Program-made: the position numbers and the translations under genes
Part shown: positions 23,256 through 33,640 of the stretch, piece after piece
Numbering within the stretch: the stretch's first letter is position 1
Layout: each line of letters opens with the position of its first letter
The notes under the pieces: generated by a model
The model's database searches: none
The model's input: the letters and a program-made list of their open reading frames with translations, nothing else
What the model was told of the DNA's origin: nothing
NCBI GenBank assembly: GCA_963922205.1
Contig: CAWUHX010000401.1
Span: 1 to 64,000 of the forward strand
Direction of reading: 5' to 3'
DNA length: 64,000 bases
From: Romanomermis culicivorax
Lineage: Eukaryota > Nematoda > Enoplea > Mermithida > Mermithidae

Positions 23256-24200
23256 CGTTTCACATTGTTTGTCGCGTTTCGAATTTATTGTTTTTTCATT
23301 TTTTTGTTAATTCAATTTTTGGTGCTTTACTTTTTTTATTCGCGATTTTCGCTTCGTTTGTTAAAAATTGACGTTGTAAATTCACGTTTCGTCGAAAGTA
23401 TTGTATAGATGTAATATGGAAATTTCTTGAATATCGAAACTTTGTAAATGTTAAATTTATGGTGCCAGTGTAAAGTTGTAAAAAGTTGATCGATACGGGT
23501 GTAATATTGTAGAAGTTTTAACAACTTTCTTTCACCTGAGTAATGATACGGTAAACATTCTTCACTGTTTACACCAAAATTTGCATATTTGATACACCAT
23601 TTGTAAATTTCAATGCCTATAACGTGTAAAGAGTGCTAAAAATCAGATTCTTATTTTCTCAAAGTAGTCCCATCGGAAAAAGGTGTAACATTGCTCAACT
23701 TTGAGTATTAATGAATGCTTAGTTATGGAAATTCGATACTTGCTCAAGCTCGAGAAGTTTGTAAACAAAAATTCTACAGTAATTTTTATTCATCGTAAAC
23801 TCAGATATAACTTATTGATCGAAAGTAGCGAAATGACACGGTCTAGAAATTCTCATATTTTGAGATTTCGCAAGCTTTCACCTATTCTGTTTGCTTCTCA
23901 CATTCGAGAAAAATTAATTTTTTTACAGTAATTAGCTCACAATTTTCTCCGTATTGAACTTACTTTCATGGATGATGAAATCGCCACATATCTTTTCAAA
24001 ATGAATAAAGTATAGTGGTCCAAAAATAAATGTTACGCAATAGGTTGTTTACCTACCGACTTACACAGTAAACAAAAATAAAAATTCCAAAGCTCCAATA
24101 TACAATGGAATTTTGAACTTACTACAAGCCCCCGAAAACTGGAAATTCTACAGATTTCGTTTTCTTCTCGACATTTTTCGGTTAGAAGAAAGCATTTGTC
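23256..24200. other. PCED1 3' flank and intergenic spacer
   Basis: It begins with the 3' UTR of the PCED1 homologue. An AATAAA occurs at about 24003 but is too distant to assign confidently. No RNA or coding feature is recognised. Confidence 0.4.
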
Positions 24201-27200
24201 ATGAAAATTTGTACATTGTCGATAGTCCAAATTTTATTTTCGTTTTATTGGGGTATGTGTTTTTTTCATTTCCTGATTCGAGGACAGAAAATGAGAAAAG
24301 GACAGAAAGGCTTAGGCTTAGGCTTAGGCTTAGGCTTAGGCTTAGGCTTAGGCTTAGGCTTAGGCCTAGGCTTAGGCTTCGGCTTAGGCTTAGGCTTAGG
24401 CTTAGGCTTAGGCTTAGGCTTAGGCTTAGGCTTAGGCTTAGGCTTAGGCTTAGGCTTAGGCTTAGGCTTAGGCTTAGGCTTAGGCTTAGGCTTAGGCTTA
24501 GGCTTAGGCTTAGGCTCAGGCTTAGGCTTAGGCTTAGGCATACGCTTAGGCTCAGGCTTAGGCGTAGGCTTATATGGGTAAAATAGAAAAATTCGATTGG
24601 CCATGAACCGCATAAGTACCCCATTTTTTAAATACTTACAGTATGTCTTTTTGATAATTATCTTTTTTTCAGATGCTTACAGTAATACTTTTTAAAGTAT
24701 CTCTTTTCCAAATACTAAACTATCTATTTTCACAGTATCTCTTCTTTGCAGTATCTCTTATTTCCGATACTTACAGTATCTGTTTTACAGTTACTATAGT
24801 AAGTCTTTTTACAATATCTCTGTCTGAAAAACTCACAGTATTTCTTCTTTACAATACCTATCTGTTTATCACATGAGCTGCATTAATGCATCTCTTCTCT
24901 GGATATTATAGTTTCTCTTTTCATTGTATCTTTCTTCGGATTTCTACAGTATATCTTTTCAAAGTACCTGCAGATAAGTGTGTCTTTTCACAGTATAAAT
25001 TTTTTAGACACTTACACAATGACTTCTTCCGACACTTTGGTATGTCTTTTTTTCTCATGCCTGCAGTATGTTTATTTGCAGAATGTTGTTTTATAGTACC
25101 ACTTCTTCAGACACCATTCTTTCTCGTTTTACAGTTTGTTTTTTCTGATTTCTACAACATATGCTTTTACAGTGTTAAGTACTGTCTTTTTTACAGTATC
25201 TCCTTTTTATTTACTTACAGTAAATTTCCATTTACTTACTTACAGTGTCTCATTTCAGATATTATGGTTTGTCTTTTAGAGGTATCTCCACTGCAGATAC
25301 TATAGTATCTGTTTTCATAGATATGACACGTAATGGGTAAACGCATTGCCATCGTAACCATCGCCAAACACTGTTCAAAACATAATGCTCGACTGGGATT
25401 CGAACCTGGGTCTCTGTGACTATAGTGCAGCGTTCTTCCGATTGAACTACCGAGCCAGTGTTGCGATAGTTACAAAGGGGTGATGTACGGCCCTGCGACA
25501 CGTGACATTCTCCCCCCCCCTTGAAAGAAGGACGACCTTGTCCGTTGAAGATGCAGGTTCTGCGGCCCACCAATGTGGGACCAATCCAAGCCTCGCCATG
25601 ACACGTAATGGGTAAATGCGTTGCCATCGTAACCATCGCCAAACACTGTTCAAAAAATAATGCTCGACCGGTATTCGAACCCTGGTCTCTGTGACTATAG
25701 TGCAGCGTTCTTCCGATTGAACTACCGAGCCAGTGTTGCGATAGTTACAAAGGGGTGATGTACGGCCGTGCGACACGTGACAGATACTTACAGTATATCT
25801 TTTGAAATAGTTTCAGCATCTCTTCTTCAGATACTATAGCATCTTTTTCTACAGTATCCCTTTTTCAGATACTCATATCATGTGTCCCTCAGATACTATA
25901 GTATTTTTAAATAATTTTTCAGATACCTACAGTATATTTTTTCAGAAACAATAGTGCCTTTTTTAACAGCATCTCTTTTTCAGATATTTACAGTAGCTTT
26001 TCTTTAAATACTATAATGCCTCTTCCTACAACATCAGTTTTCCGAATACTCACATTATCTCTTCTTCGGACACTACAGTATTTGTTTTTACAATATTATT
26101 GCCACATACCCACAGTATATCTTCTTTACAGTATGTTTTTAAGATACTTATAGCATCTCTTATTCAGATTCTATAGTTGCAGTATATCTTATTACAGTAC
26201 CTGTTTTCCAGACAATATGGCATCTCATTTACAGTATCTTTTCATCATCTACTTACAGTATCTCATTTTCAGATACTGTCGTCGTTGGCAAACAAGTCAT
26301 ATTTACGAATGAACCATGTCGGGGTCGACGTTTGCAACGTTCGGAAAACAATCAATTTCGGTACAAATTTTGCGGTCCGGCCGGCTATTTTTGGATCTAG
26401 GATTGCGAACCGGCCGGAACGGTATTTAGCTCATTTTATCAAAAATGTTTGCCGGTTTTAGTATCAAATTTGAAGCATCTGGACGACGGTTACAAAAAAA
26501 TTGATGGTGGAAATATTTCTACAGTAATACAGTTTAATACTACAACAGCGACTTTAACCACAAAATCTAGTCGGAAAATTGCCACGGTAAGACTGCTCAA
26601 ACTTTACACCATAGGACATGCGAAACAACCTGTATACAAAGCTCCCCCACCAAGTGTTGCAACACTGACTACAGTAAACACAAACAAGGTTACTGTATCT
26701 ACAACAAAAACGCCTCGGAAACTAGCTCAAAATTTGGACGCAGTATATATTAGCTTGAGTAGTTTAACAAAGCAGATGACTGTGAAAGTAATTGCAACGA
26801 CCACTGCGAAATCACCAATCGACGAACTTTTAACACGAACTCCTGCATTGCTTCCTATAACTTCAACGACTGCTGCGAAATCACCAGTTAACGAAATGGT
26901 AACTCAAAATCCTGCATCATATCATGTAAGAGCAACCACTGCTGCGAAATCACCGGCTAATGAATTTGTAACTCGGACGCTGCTATCCAGAATTGCAACG
27001 ATCACTGCAAAATCAGTAACTAGCAAAGTTGTAACTGCACTGCTCCCTGTTACAGCAACGGCTGCTGCACCAGTCAATAAACTTGTAAGTCGCACTCCTG
27101 CGTTGCTCCCTGTAGCTGGAACGACCACTGCGAAATCACCATTGAATAAACTCGTAACTGGAACTTTTGCATTGCCTGTTATAACTGCGACGACTGCTGC

Positions 27201-27561
27201 GAAATCATCAATCAATAAACTTGACGCTCGAACTTCTACATCGCTTGCTGTAATCACAACGACCACTGCGAAATCAACTGTTACTAAATATAAGGCAAAA
27301 GAACCGATCGTTTTCGTACCTCGAGATTTGACAGCCATTTTGGACATGATGGGCCATGGAAGTGGTGATGATCATGGACATCAGAATGACGGGCATCTTA
27401 TTTTAGAAGAACCAGAATGGAATAATCAGCCGAAAATTTATTCGTCGAATAGGCGATTAGTAGCAGTGGAACAGCAATCCATGTCTAAAAATCGACAAAT
27501 CGAAGCCGAAAAACGTTTTTTGGAAAGATTGAGGATTTTGGAGAGGAGAACTTTGGGATGA
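24201..27561 (+). CDS. Probable secreted chitin-binding-like Thr/Ala-rich repeat protein, with one in-frame TAG
   Basis: Two exons fit in phase. Exon 1 is 24201-24252 (GT at 24253, GTATGT donor) and gives [17 protein letters not shown], a short hydrophobic leader. Exon 2 is 26273-27561, after TTTTCAG. Joining gives an Asp codon at the junction. Exon 2 opens with about 60 residues that include [19 protein letters not shown], then DCEPAGTVF and YQKCLP. This Cys/aromatic/Gly order is reminiscent of peritrophin-type (CBM14) chitin-binding domains. A TAG at 26398-26400 interrupts that block. The frame then continues unbroken for about 385 codons: some seven imperfect repeats of about 20-33 residues around TTAKSP and [10 protein letters not shown], then an acidic/His patch and a charged C-terminus (ERRTLG). 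I infer an extracellular cuticle or matrix protein. It is either a pseudogene, a readthrough gene or a base error. Confidence 0.5.
24311..24572 (+). repeat. Interstitial (TTAGGC)n telomere-type array
   Basis: About 43 units of TTAGGC with a few variants (CCTAGGC, TTCGGC, TCAGGC, GTAGGC). TTAGGC is the nematode telomere repeat. The array lies in the putative intron of the chitin-binding-like gene. Every reading frame across it is an artefact (Leu-Arg, Ser-Leu, Gly-Leu or Lys-Pro dipeptides). Confidence 0.95.
24625..25323. repeat. Degenerate ACAGTATCTCTTTTCAGATACT satellite, part 1
   Basis: The words CAGTATCT, TCTTTT and TCAGATACT recur every ~20-60 bases. The sequence is strongly drifted and non-coding. 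It continues beyond the SINE pair at 25783-26270 and fills the putative intron. Confidence 0.75.
25324..25507 (-). mobile_element. tRNA-derived SINE-like repeat, copy A
   Basis: A 184-bp unit bounded by TGACACGTAATGG and GCGACACGTGACA. On the minus strand a tRNA-like segment (25456 down to 25387) has an A-box-like TAGTTCAATCGG, a perfect B box GGTTCGAATCC (25396-25406), and a pairing acceptor-like GCTCGG/TCGAGC. The anticodon arm is degenerate, so it is not a functional tRNA gene. Copy B lies 91 bp downstream in the same orientation. Confidence 0.65.
25599..25782 (-). mobile_element. tRNA-derived SINE-like repeat, copy B
   Basis: Same length and ends as copy A, with a few substitutions. The B box here is altered (GGTTCGAATACC), so Pol III promotion is weaker. 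Together with copy A it forms a tandem pair separated by unique C-rich sequence. Confidence 0.65.
25783..26270. repeat. Degenerate CAGTATCT/CAGATACT satellite, part 2
   Basis: Continues the 24625-25323 array up to the TTTTCAG acceptor of exon 2. That acceptor is itself one of the repeat's TTTTCAGATAC words. Confidence 0.75.
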
Positions 27562-27929
27562 AATTAAAAAAAATTTTTTTTTAGGAATGAATTTTGATTG
27601 TTTACATTTTCATTTGGAAATGATTAAACCTAATTTGACCAAATCCGGATAATAATTTTTTCAAATTTACAATTTTCTTGTCTCAGAAAGTAAGTCGTGT
27701 CGTAATGTAGATGCATACTGAATGCCGAGAGTAAAGCAGCAGAAAAAGTCAGTTTGGTACACGCAGAGTGTGACTTACTGTAGCTATGATGAAGTTCGGA
27801 TCCGAATGAGTAAACCGACTACCTCATAGAGAGTATAACATCACAAGTCCGAGGAACGATTCCCTGAATCGTTCCCGAAACTTGACTGTCGAAATTTAGA
27901 CTGCGTTGGCTTTCCAGGTATTAGTGGGT
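27562..27929. other. 3' flank of the chitin-binding-like gene
   Basis: No obvious AATAAA close to the stop. A palindrome-like gaacgattccctgaatcgttc lies near 27852. No gene. Confidence 0.4.
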
Positions 27930-28385
27930 CTGGTGGCCACTCATCTTATAACGTGTGCAATGCAAAACGTAGGGTAAAACGTGTGAGGAGGCACATGGAA
28001 GTGGTGATGATCATGGACGCCTACGCCTAAGGCTGAGCCTAAGCCTAAGGCTAAGCTGAACCCTAAGCTAAGCCCACGGCCCAGGCCTAAGGTTAAGCCT
28101 AAGCCTGAGCCTAAGCCTAAGCCTAAGCCTAAGCCTAAGCCTTAGCCTAAGCCTAAGGCTAAGCCTAAGCCTAAGCCCAAGCCTAAGCCTAAGCCTAAGC
28201 CTAAGCCTAAGCCTAAGCCTAAGCCTAAGCCTAAGCCTAAGCCTAAGTTTAAGCCTAAGCCTAAGCCTAAGCCTAAGCCTGAGCCAGATTCGTACTGTTG
28301 CCTAGAGTTATGCGTCATAACCAGTTACTGTATGGACCTTTTGCACCTTTTGCATCCCACATGTTATAAGATGGGTGGCCACCAG
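27930..28385. mobile_element. Inverted-repeat cassette enclosing a (GCCTAA)n array
   Basis: Arms of ~38 bp at 27930-27967 (CTGGTGGCCACTCATCTTAT...) and 28348-28385 are inverted and match at about 33 of 38 positions by eye. Between them lies a (CCTAAG)n array (28021-28284), the complement of TTAGGC. It looks like a foldback or MITE-like element containing telomere repeat. No flanking duplication was established. Confidence 0.6.
28021..28284 (-). repeat. Interstitial (GCCTAA)n telomere-type array
   Basis: About 40 units with variants (CCCAAG, CTTAGC, TTTAAG). Orientation is opposite to the array at 24311-24572, so the two arrays point toward each other across the chitin-binding-like gene. Confidence 0.93.
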
Positions 28386-29012
28386 GTGCACAATATACAG
28401 GCCTACCAATCTAAGCATTGGTACTCTTACTCAACTTGATGCATGCCCTGATGAACTTGACTCAACCTAGAAAAAGTCAAAGAATTTTATATTTTATACC
28501 CAAATCGTCTCGTTGACTTTGAATGATTCCGTTTTATACTATGTATTCGATCTCTTTAGGGCTTTTGTTGATGGTACTGCTTCCAGAATTTCTTCATGAT
28601 TTGTTGGCCACAATTACATTTGATGAGAGATAAGAGGCTGATCTAAAAAAATGCAAATTTATTTGATGGTGTTGATTAACATCAGGTTTAATTCAGATTA
28701 AATGATTTCAACAAAGTTTTTAAATTTCCTTATTATACAAATAACATCACCATCAGTGATACATTTAGAAAAAATGCTTCTTGCTGCTATGATCCAGAAA
28801 GTTCAATCTTTGTCTTTTTCCGAAAAAACTTTGCATTCTTGCTGTTCTAGGATACTTGATTATTGTTTAGTGAATGATGTGCTCCATTGCTGTAATTGAT
28901 CATTCCGAAAATTTTTCAGAATTTCACTACTAAAATAGAGGTAAAATTTTAAAAAGATTGAATGATGATACTTTAAATAGTTTATCTTTTTTCCGATGAT
29001 TCTGAAAATTCC
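28386..29012. other. Spacer upstream of LTR element 1
   Basis: No gene, RNA or repeat is recognised. The last bases TTCC (29009-29012) are the left target duplication of element 1. Confidence 0.4.
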
Positions 29013-29575
29013 TGTTGTAGTGTTTTCCACCGATTTTCGCTATTTTTGTCAAAGCGCGTATGAGGCCCCCAGGTGGTAAGTGGAGCGAGCAATGCATACC
29101 ATTAGCAGCCGTCTTACTGTAGCGCACGTCGGTACGCGTGCGCTGGTCTCTCTCCATTATTATTCTTTTTATTATTATCGTATGTTTTATATACTAAGTG
29201 TGCACCCCGCTGGCCACTACTATATTTTGCCACTCATCGCCTCCCACCATGCAGCCTTCTTTTCTCGTCCCAGTGCGTGGGAGTTGATTATTTACTTTTC
29301 TCACCCGCTTTCGTTTTGTACGTAAGTTTCGTTTGTTTTGATTGCGTAATATAAAGGTAGAAAATTCTCTCCTTCCAGTTTTATGCAATAAGGGAGACAA
29401 TTAAGGAAATTAGACTTTTCCTTAATTGGCAGGATAATTAGTATCGGGTTTAAGTACTAGTAATTAGGGTAATCGGGTAAACGTGGGTGTGGGAAACACA
29501 TACATTAAGGACGAACTCTGGAATCCCAATCCTGCCTGTGACTCATCAATCGCCGACGCACATACAAGTACAACA
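29013..29575 (+). repeat. 5' LTR of element 1
   Basis: 563 bp, TGTTGTAG...TACAACA. It carries the LTR landmarks shared by all copies here: an AAAGCGCGTATGAGGCC block, a TATA-like TTTATATA (29186-29193), a GGGAGACAATTAAGGAAA block and a CCTTAATTGGCAGGAT block that could form a hairpin near the 3' side. Confidence 0.95.
29186..29193 (+). promoter_or_regulatory. TATA-like box in the 5' LTR
   Basis: TTTATATA inside the LTR, about 175 bp from its start. Conserved in the 3' LTR (about 42905). Placement fits a U3 promoter, but nothing else proves it. Confidence 0.4.
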
Positions 29576-29594
29576 CTGGTGACTGCTTGGATTG
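29576..29594 (+). other. Candidate primer-binding site, element 1
   Basis: Directly after the LTR, CTGGTGACTGCTTGGATTG contains the TGG that pairs with tRNA CCA-3'. It is conserved with one change in element 2. The priming tRNA is not identified. Confidence 0.6.
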
Positions 29595-29712
29595 TACACT
29601 TTCTTTCCCTGCCGTTGCGTTGTATCCGAAAACGCCCGAAAGTTTCAAAATTCGACCTCGCCGCAGCTGCGCCCAAGGTTACAAAAAAAGTTATTATACC
29701 CTGCCGAAAAAG

Positions 29713-31644
29713 ATGCCAAAGGCAAGCCATACGCCATCGGATTTCACGCGCCTCCCGTCGCAGTCCAGCTCTCCCAACACCGCCACAGCCGCACACTGTG
29801 CTTTGAGTTTTGATCAAATGTTATTGCCGTGGCTGACGAATATTGCGCAATCATCAGCGGTACCCACGGTAAGCCTCCCACCCCATAATCTGCCCTTGTC
29901 TACTTTCAGTACTCCTGCGTTGGACGGGACCACACAACCACATGCACCGCTCATTCCCGCAACTATGGGGACAGCCAATTCACTAGCCCCGCTGTCTCTA
30001 AATCAGAACCCTCTCATTGCCACCGTCATTTGTCCTAACGAGCCGGCCGTATCACAAATACCGCCGCCAAATGTCCCCACCCAAGGTAGCAATGATCAAA
30101 CCATCGCCAGAACCGACTCTTCCGAATCCTTCATCAATATTGATCCACCGCAGGCCCCAGCTGCCACCCCCGCTTCGACAAGCAACCACCGCAGCAGCCT
30201 AGCAATCGCAAATGCTAATGAAGTTCATAATTTTCGAATCGAAGCACGCGATGCATTGGATCAACTCAGCACCGCCACCGCACGTATAACTAACAATGTC
30301 CCTACGGTACAAACGATTGATCAAATTATCGGCGCTGTTTCCGATCAATTTCAAGCCCAACAATTACTTGTGCAACGCGAAATTCAAGAACAAACTAAAG
30401 CTACAAACCTGCGCTCCGCGCTCTCGCAGAACAAATGCAACAATTGATTTCGACGAGCGCCGCCGCAACTAATGCGCGTAATCCGCCCACACCAAGACCA
30501 CCGCCGGTGTCCTCACGGTTTCACGGCAAGGAAATGCAAGATATTTACATCCCAAACGAAACTCTCCGTGAAACTGAACCGGCTCAGGTCTTTGGTCGAC
30601 TGCCAAACCAGATCAAACCTAAAGCGCCATCCATGGATACCCTATACAATAACGAGTTTTCCCGTACCGCACGCTGCGAAGAAGAAGTATACCGCCCCGC
30701 CCCTCAAAGACATCAACGGCCTGCGGCAAATCATTTCGGCTTCTCGGACTATCCGCCAGATGATTATTTCGACCATCCGCAGCCTCGGTATGAAATGCCG
30801 CGCACATCTCACCGCAAAGAAGATAGCCGCATCAAAACAATTGTTGACAACATGCACCTGTTGATTATTGATGGTGCGCGACGAATAAATGCCTATTACA
30901 CTTCTTCATTCACCTAGAAAATGAGTTTGGATACAACGCCTCCAACCACGTAAAGATGAGCGCACTCCGCCGACTTACCCGCCATACGCCGAGCAACATG
31001 ATCCAAGACATGACGCGATACGAAGACGCCAAAAATCTGCTCATGTTTCAATTAGCCCCCGATTGCAATCAAATGACTCTCAAATGGGAGCTCGCGTCAA
31101 TCACCCCCGAAGTCTGAGAGGAGCCCGCAGCGTTTTTGAGTAAGGTAATGACTTATGTACAATTATTGTATCAGCATGAAGACCAAACCTTTTGCACAAA
31201 CAAGTAATTGACACATTTTTGACAAAAATGCCTGTTTTCTATCAATTAACAATTGGCGAACAAGCAAAAAGTTTTACGAATGTCCAATAATTGGCCAATG
31301 CTGTAGCTAAAGCCCTCAGTGTCCTCAATGCAAGGAAAGGCGAAATTGGAACTGCGGAAAGACCCATCCTCGTGAACCAAGCCCATCCGGAAGTGCAATC
31401 GCCGAAGTCTCTGCAGCCTTTTGACCGCCGTTTTGAACGCCGCTATAGCATAGACCACCCTCAAAACCGCTATCGCGAGCGCTCTCTTTCCACCGACCGC
31501 CGACCCCTAAATTCAGTACCACGGCCCACTAAATTCGTCTCTTTCCAACCGCAGCCGCTCCAACAACGTCCGCAATCGCTACCGCGTATGGAACTGCTTT
31601 TAGAACAATTGATCCAAAGATTCGACTGCGACTATGAAGAATGA
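29713..31644 (+). pseudogene. gag, element 1 (frameshifted)
   Basis: The capsid/nucleocapsid precursor that packages element RNA. The first ATG in frame is 29713 (MPKASHTP); earlier in-frame codons reach back to the PBS but lack ATG. The N-terminal half is Pro/Ser/Thr/Asn-rich, low-complexity and probably disordered. From about 30435 (other frame) come QQLIS and a Pro-rich stretch, and then the part whose counterpart in element 2 holds an alpha-helical capsid-like region (about 54290-54750). Frameshifts versus element 2 lie near 30420 and 30875. Stops are also visible near 31115 and 31288. No CCHC knuckle is intact here. Assignment rests on position and on homology to element 2. Confidence 0.75.
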
Positions 31645-32470
31645 AAATCTCGCCAACGCCAGGAGGAAATCTTACCCAGCAATCAGCAACAGAGCCCTCG
31701 CCATCAATCTCAAAACCGAGAACCATAGGCAAATCGTTTCGATCGATCCGGAAGCCGAGACCACACTTGCACCACGCAACCCACAGGTCTTTGGTGCGAC
31801 ACCCACAAATCCCGCACCCACAACACTGAAGATTGTGTCTGGCTCAAGCGGCCAAATGCTCAACAAATCAATCCGCAAGAGTCCAACCGTCCAACCTACA
31901 CTGCCCATTCACTGCAAACTGACTTTCAAACCAATTCCAACGATATTCGTGGCCAACGCGATTGGAGACCCCGCTGCGGAGCACCGTCCCAAAGAGGCAC
32001 AAACTACTCCCGTGGCGCGGGAAATTATTTTTATGAAGGTAACTCCATACAGCGCCCAAATGATTTTGTTCAGAATACCTACGCCATCTACCCGAACCAT
32101 CAATTCCCGGTGCCATGGGAACAGCATATTCACTACAATGCCCTGTCGGCCCCATACCTTACAACACCTACAGATTCATCGCGCGCCAGTTCTCAGTCCT
32201 CTGAGCTACAATTAGCCCTACCCGCGCTACCACTGCCCCACTGCCGTGCCAACGCCCCCCTCCGAAACGCGCACTATCAATCAATCAACTTCCGCGGCCA
32301 ACATGGTCATCCCGTCTAAAGAAATAGCGTCTGCCGCACCGATTGTGAGCCCTGGGATAGTCTGTTGGAACACAACTGGCCGCGCTTTTCAAGACCCGTG
32401 CCACATCCGCTCGTCTGTCTGCCAAATCGACAATCTCACGCAGTCCTCAGAGACTTTTGTTCGCAAATAA
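31645..32470 (+). pseudogene. gag-protease linker, element 1
   Basis: Pro/Thr/Ser-rich coding relic between gag and protease with frame changes. It corresponds to element 2 at 55030-55880, where a His/Cys stretch (SHTHNTEDCVWLK) resembles the C-terminal gag region of gypsy elements. Confidence 0.55.
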
Positions 32471-32800
32471 ACCTCTACAAGAGCCTTCCAAATTCCCATT
32501 GAGCTCGGAGCCGTCAAAGCACATGCGCTCATCAACAGCGGTGCCCAATGCTCCGTATTGTCCTCAGGATTAGTCAAACGCGCTTTCGACAAGCAATCGC
32601 TTCAACTCCCGATTTGTGGAAAGATCAAAGTGGCCGATGGGGCTGTTGTGAACGCTCATGGTCCATTAATCGTTACAATGATACCCGCATTCGGGGAACA
32701 CATGATCAAGTGTGTAATCCTCGAGGATGAGGGAAATGATCAATGTATCATAGGCACCGATTTTCTCGCACACCCGGACATCCTTCAAAGAAAATTATAT
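32471..32800 (+). pseudogene. Retropepsin-type aspartic protease, element 1
   Basis: The frame carries AFQIPIELGAVKAHALINSG at its start, with the active-site loop LINSGAQ (32528-32548) where retropepsins have D-T/S-G-A. The downstream IIGTDFLAH (about 32747-32770) matches the second psi-loop signature. The catalytic Asp is therefore Asn in this copy, so it should be inactive. The fold is otherwise complete at about 105 residues. It normally cuts the Gag-Pol polyprotein. Confidence 0.75.
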
Positions 32801-33640
32801 CGAAATACAAGAAGTGAAATTGCCGCTCAAAGTAATCACCTTGGTCCGCCCTCAAACGGAATTGTTCCTGAACGCCGTGAATGATAACGTTCTGGAGGAA
32901 ATCCCTGAAGAGGAGCGAGTAAGTTTCTTCGATGATAAATCTGATATTTTCAGCCAACCCGAAGAAATCAAGGCCGAACAACCAATCCGACAAGCTCAAC
33001 CTAGCCCACACCAACCCCCCCCCCCCCCAGCAGCTGGAGGTTACCGAGCTGGCCAAACCAATTTTCCTCGTCCCCCAAGTATCGACCTCAATTTCGCCAC
33101 ATTGCCAACAATGGGTCAAAAGCACCATTTTCCCCACATCAACGGGGACAATTCCATACGTGATGGTGCAACTGCTAGCCACTAACAGCGTAGCTGCCGA
33201 ACTTCCAATTGAAACCGCAATAGTCAATGTCACTAACGGTCACTGTCCGCTACTTTTTATAAATAATACGCTGAATAGCATCGAACTCCGCCCAAACTAG
33301 CTTATCGCAATGGCAAAACACACGCTAGGTCATGCGGAACCCTCCGTCGATTGTCAAGTAGCAACTGCCGCCACAGACCGCGACTTGACCGACCATGAAC
33401 CCGCCGCCCTCGATAAGTCATTCCCTTGTCACACCGAGCAACAAAAACTGGAGTTTGCCTTGAACAAGATGACCGAAAAGACTTACGTCACCGCTGCACA
33501 AAAGCAAACGGCCCTTTCAATGCTTCGCCAAAACCACGACAACTATTACTAGCGAGTTGACCATCAGTATTGACACCGGCACTGCAAAGCCCCTATCCCA
33601 CCATTATTACCGCACTGCGATGGAGCAAAGCCGATTGTAC
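32801..33640 (+). pseudogene. Protease-RT connector, element 1
   Basis: An acidic, Gln/Pro-rich spacer (VSFFDDKSDIFSQPEE) followed by a beta-rich segment (about 33040-33300) and then the lead-in to RT. Stops at 33298-33300 and near 33550 interrupt it. Its counterpart in element 2 is open through the same region. Confidence 0.6.

Noticed and set aside
24113-24624. Open frames in all directions with LRLR, SLSL, GLGL and KPKP repeats
   Set aside because: Six-frame reading of the TTAGGC array. Any hexamer repeat without a stop gives dipeptide frames on both strands.
25387-25456. Functional tRNA gene (minus strand)
   Set aside because: A and B boxes are present but the anticodon stem does not pair and the segment is part of a repeated 184-bp unit, so a SINE is the better call.
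26398-26400. Selenocysteine or recoded codon at the in-frame stop
   Set aside because: The codon is TAG, not TGA, and I see no supporting element. A base error, pseudogene or readthrough is simpler.
26340-26400. A 40-base intron (gtacaaat to ctag) that would remove the TAG
   Set aside because: It removes the stop but shifts the frame into one that ends within ~20 codons and destroys the Cys pattern, so it does not rescue the gene.
26922-27347. 141-codon antisense frame
   Set aside because: Shadow of the Thr/Ala repeat exon on the opposite strand; composition mirrors ACG/GCT codons.
29587-29712. gag starting at 29587
   Set aside because: That codon is TTG and overlaps the primer-binding site. 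The first in-frame ATG is 29713, conserved in element 2 at 53134.
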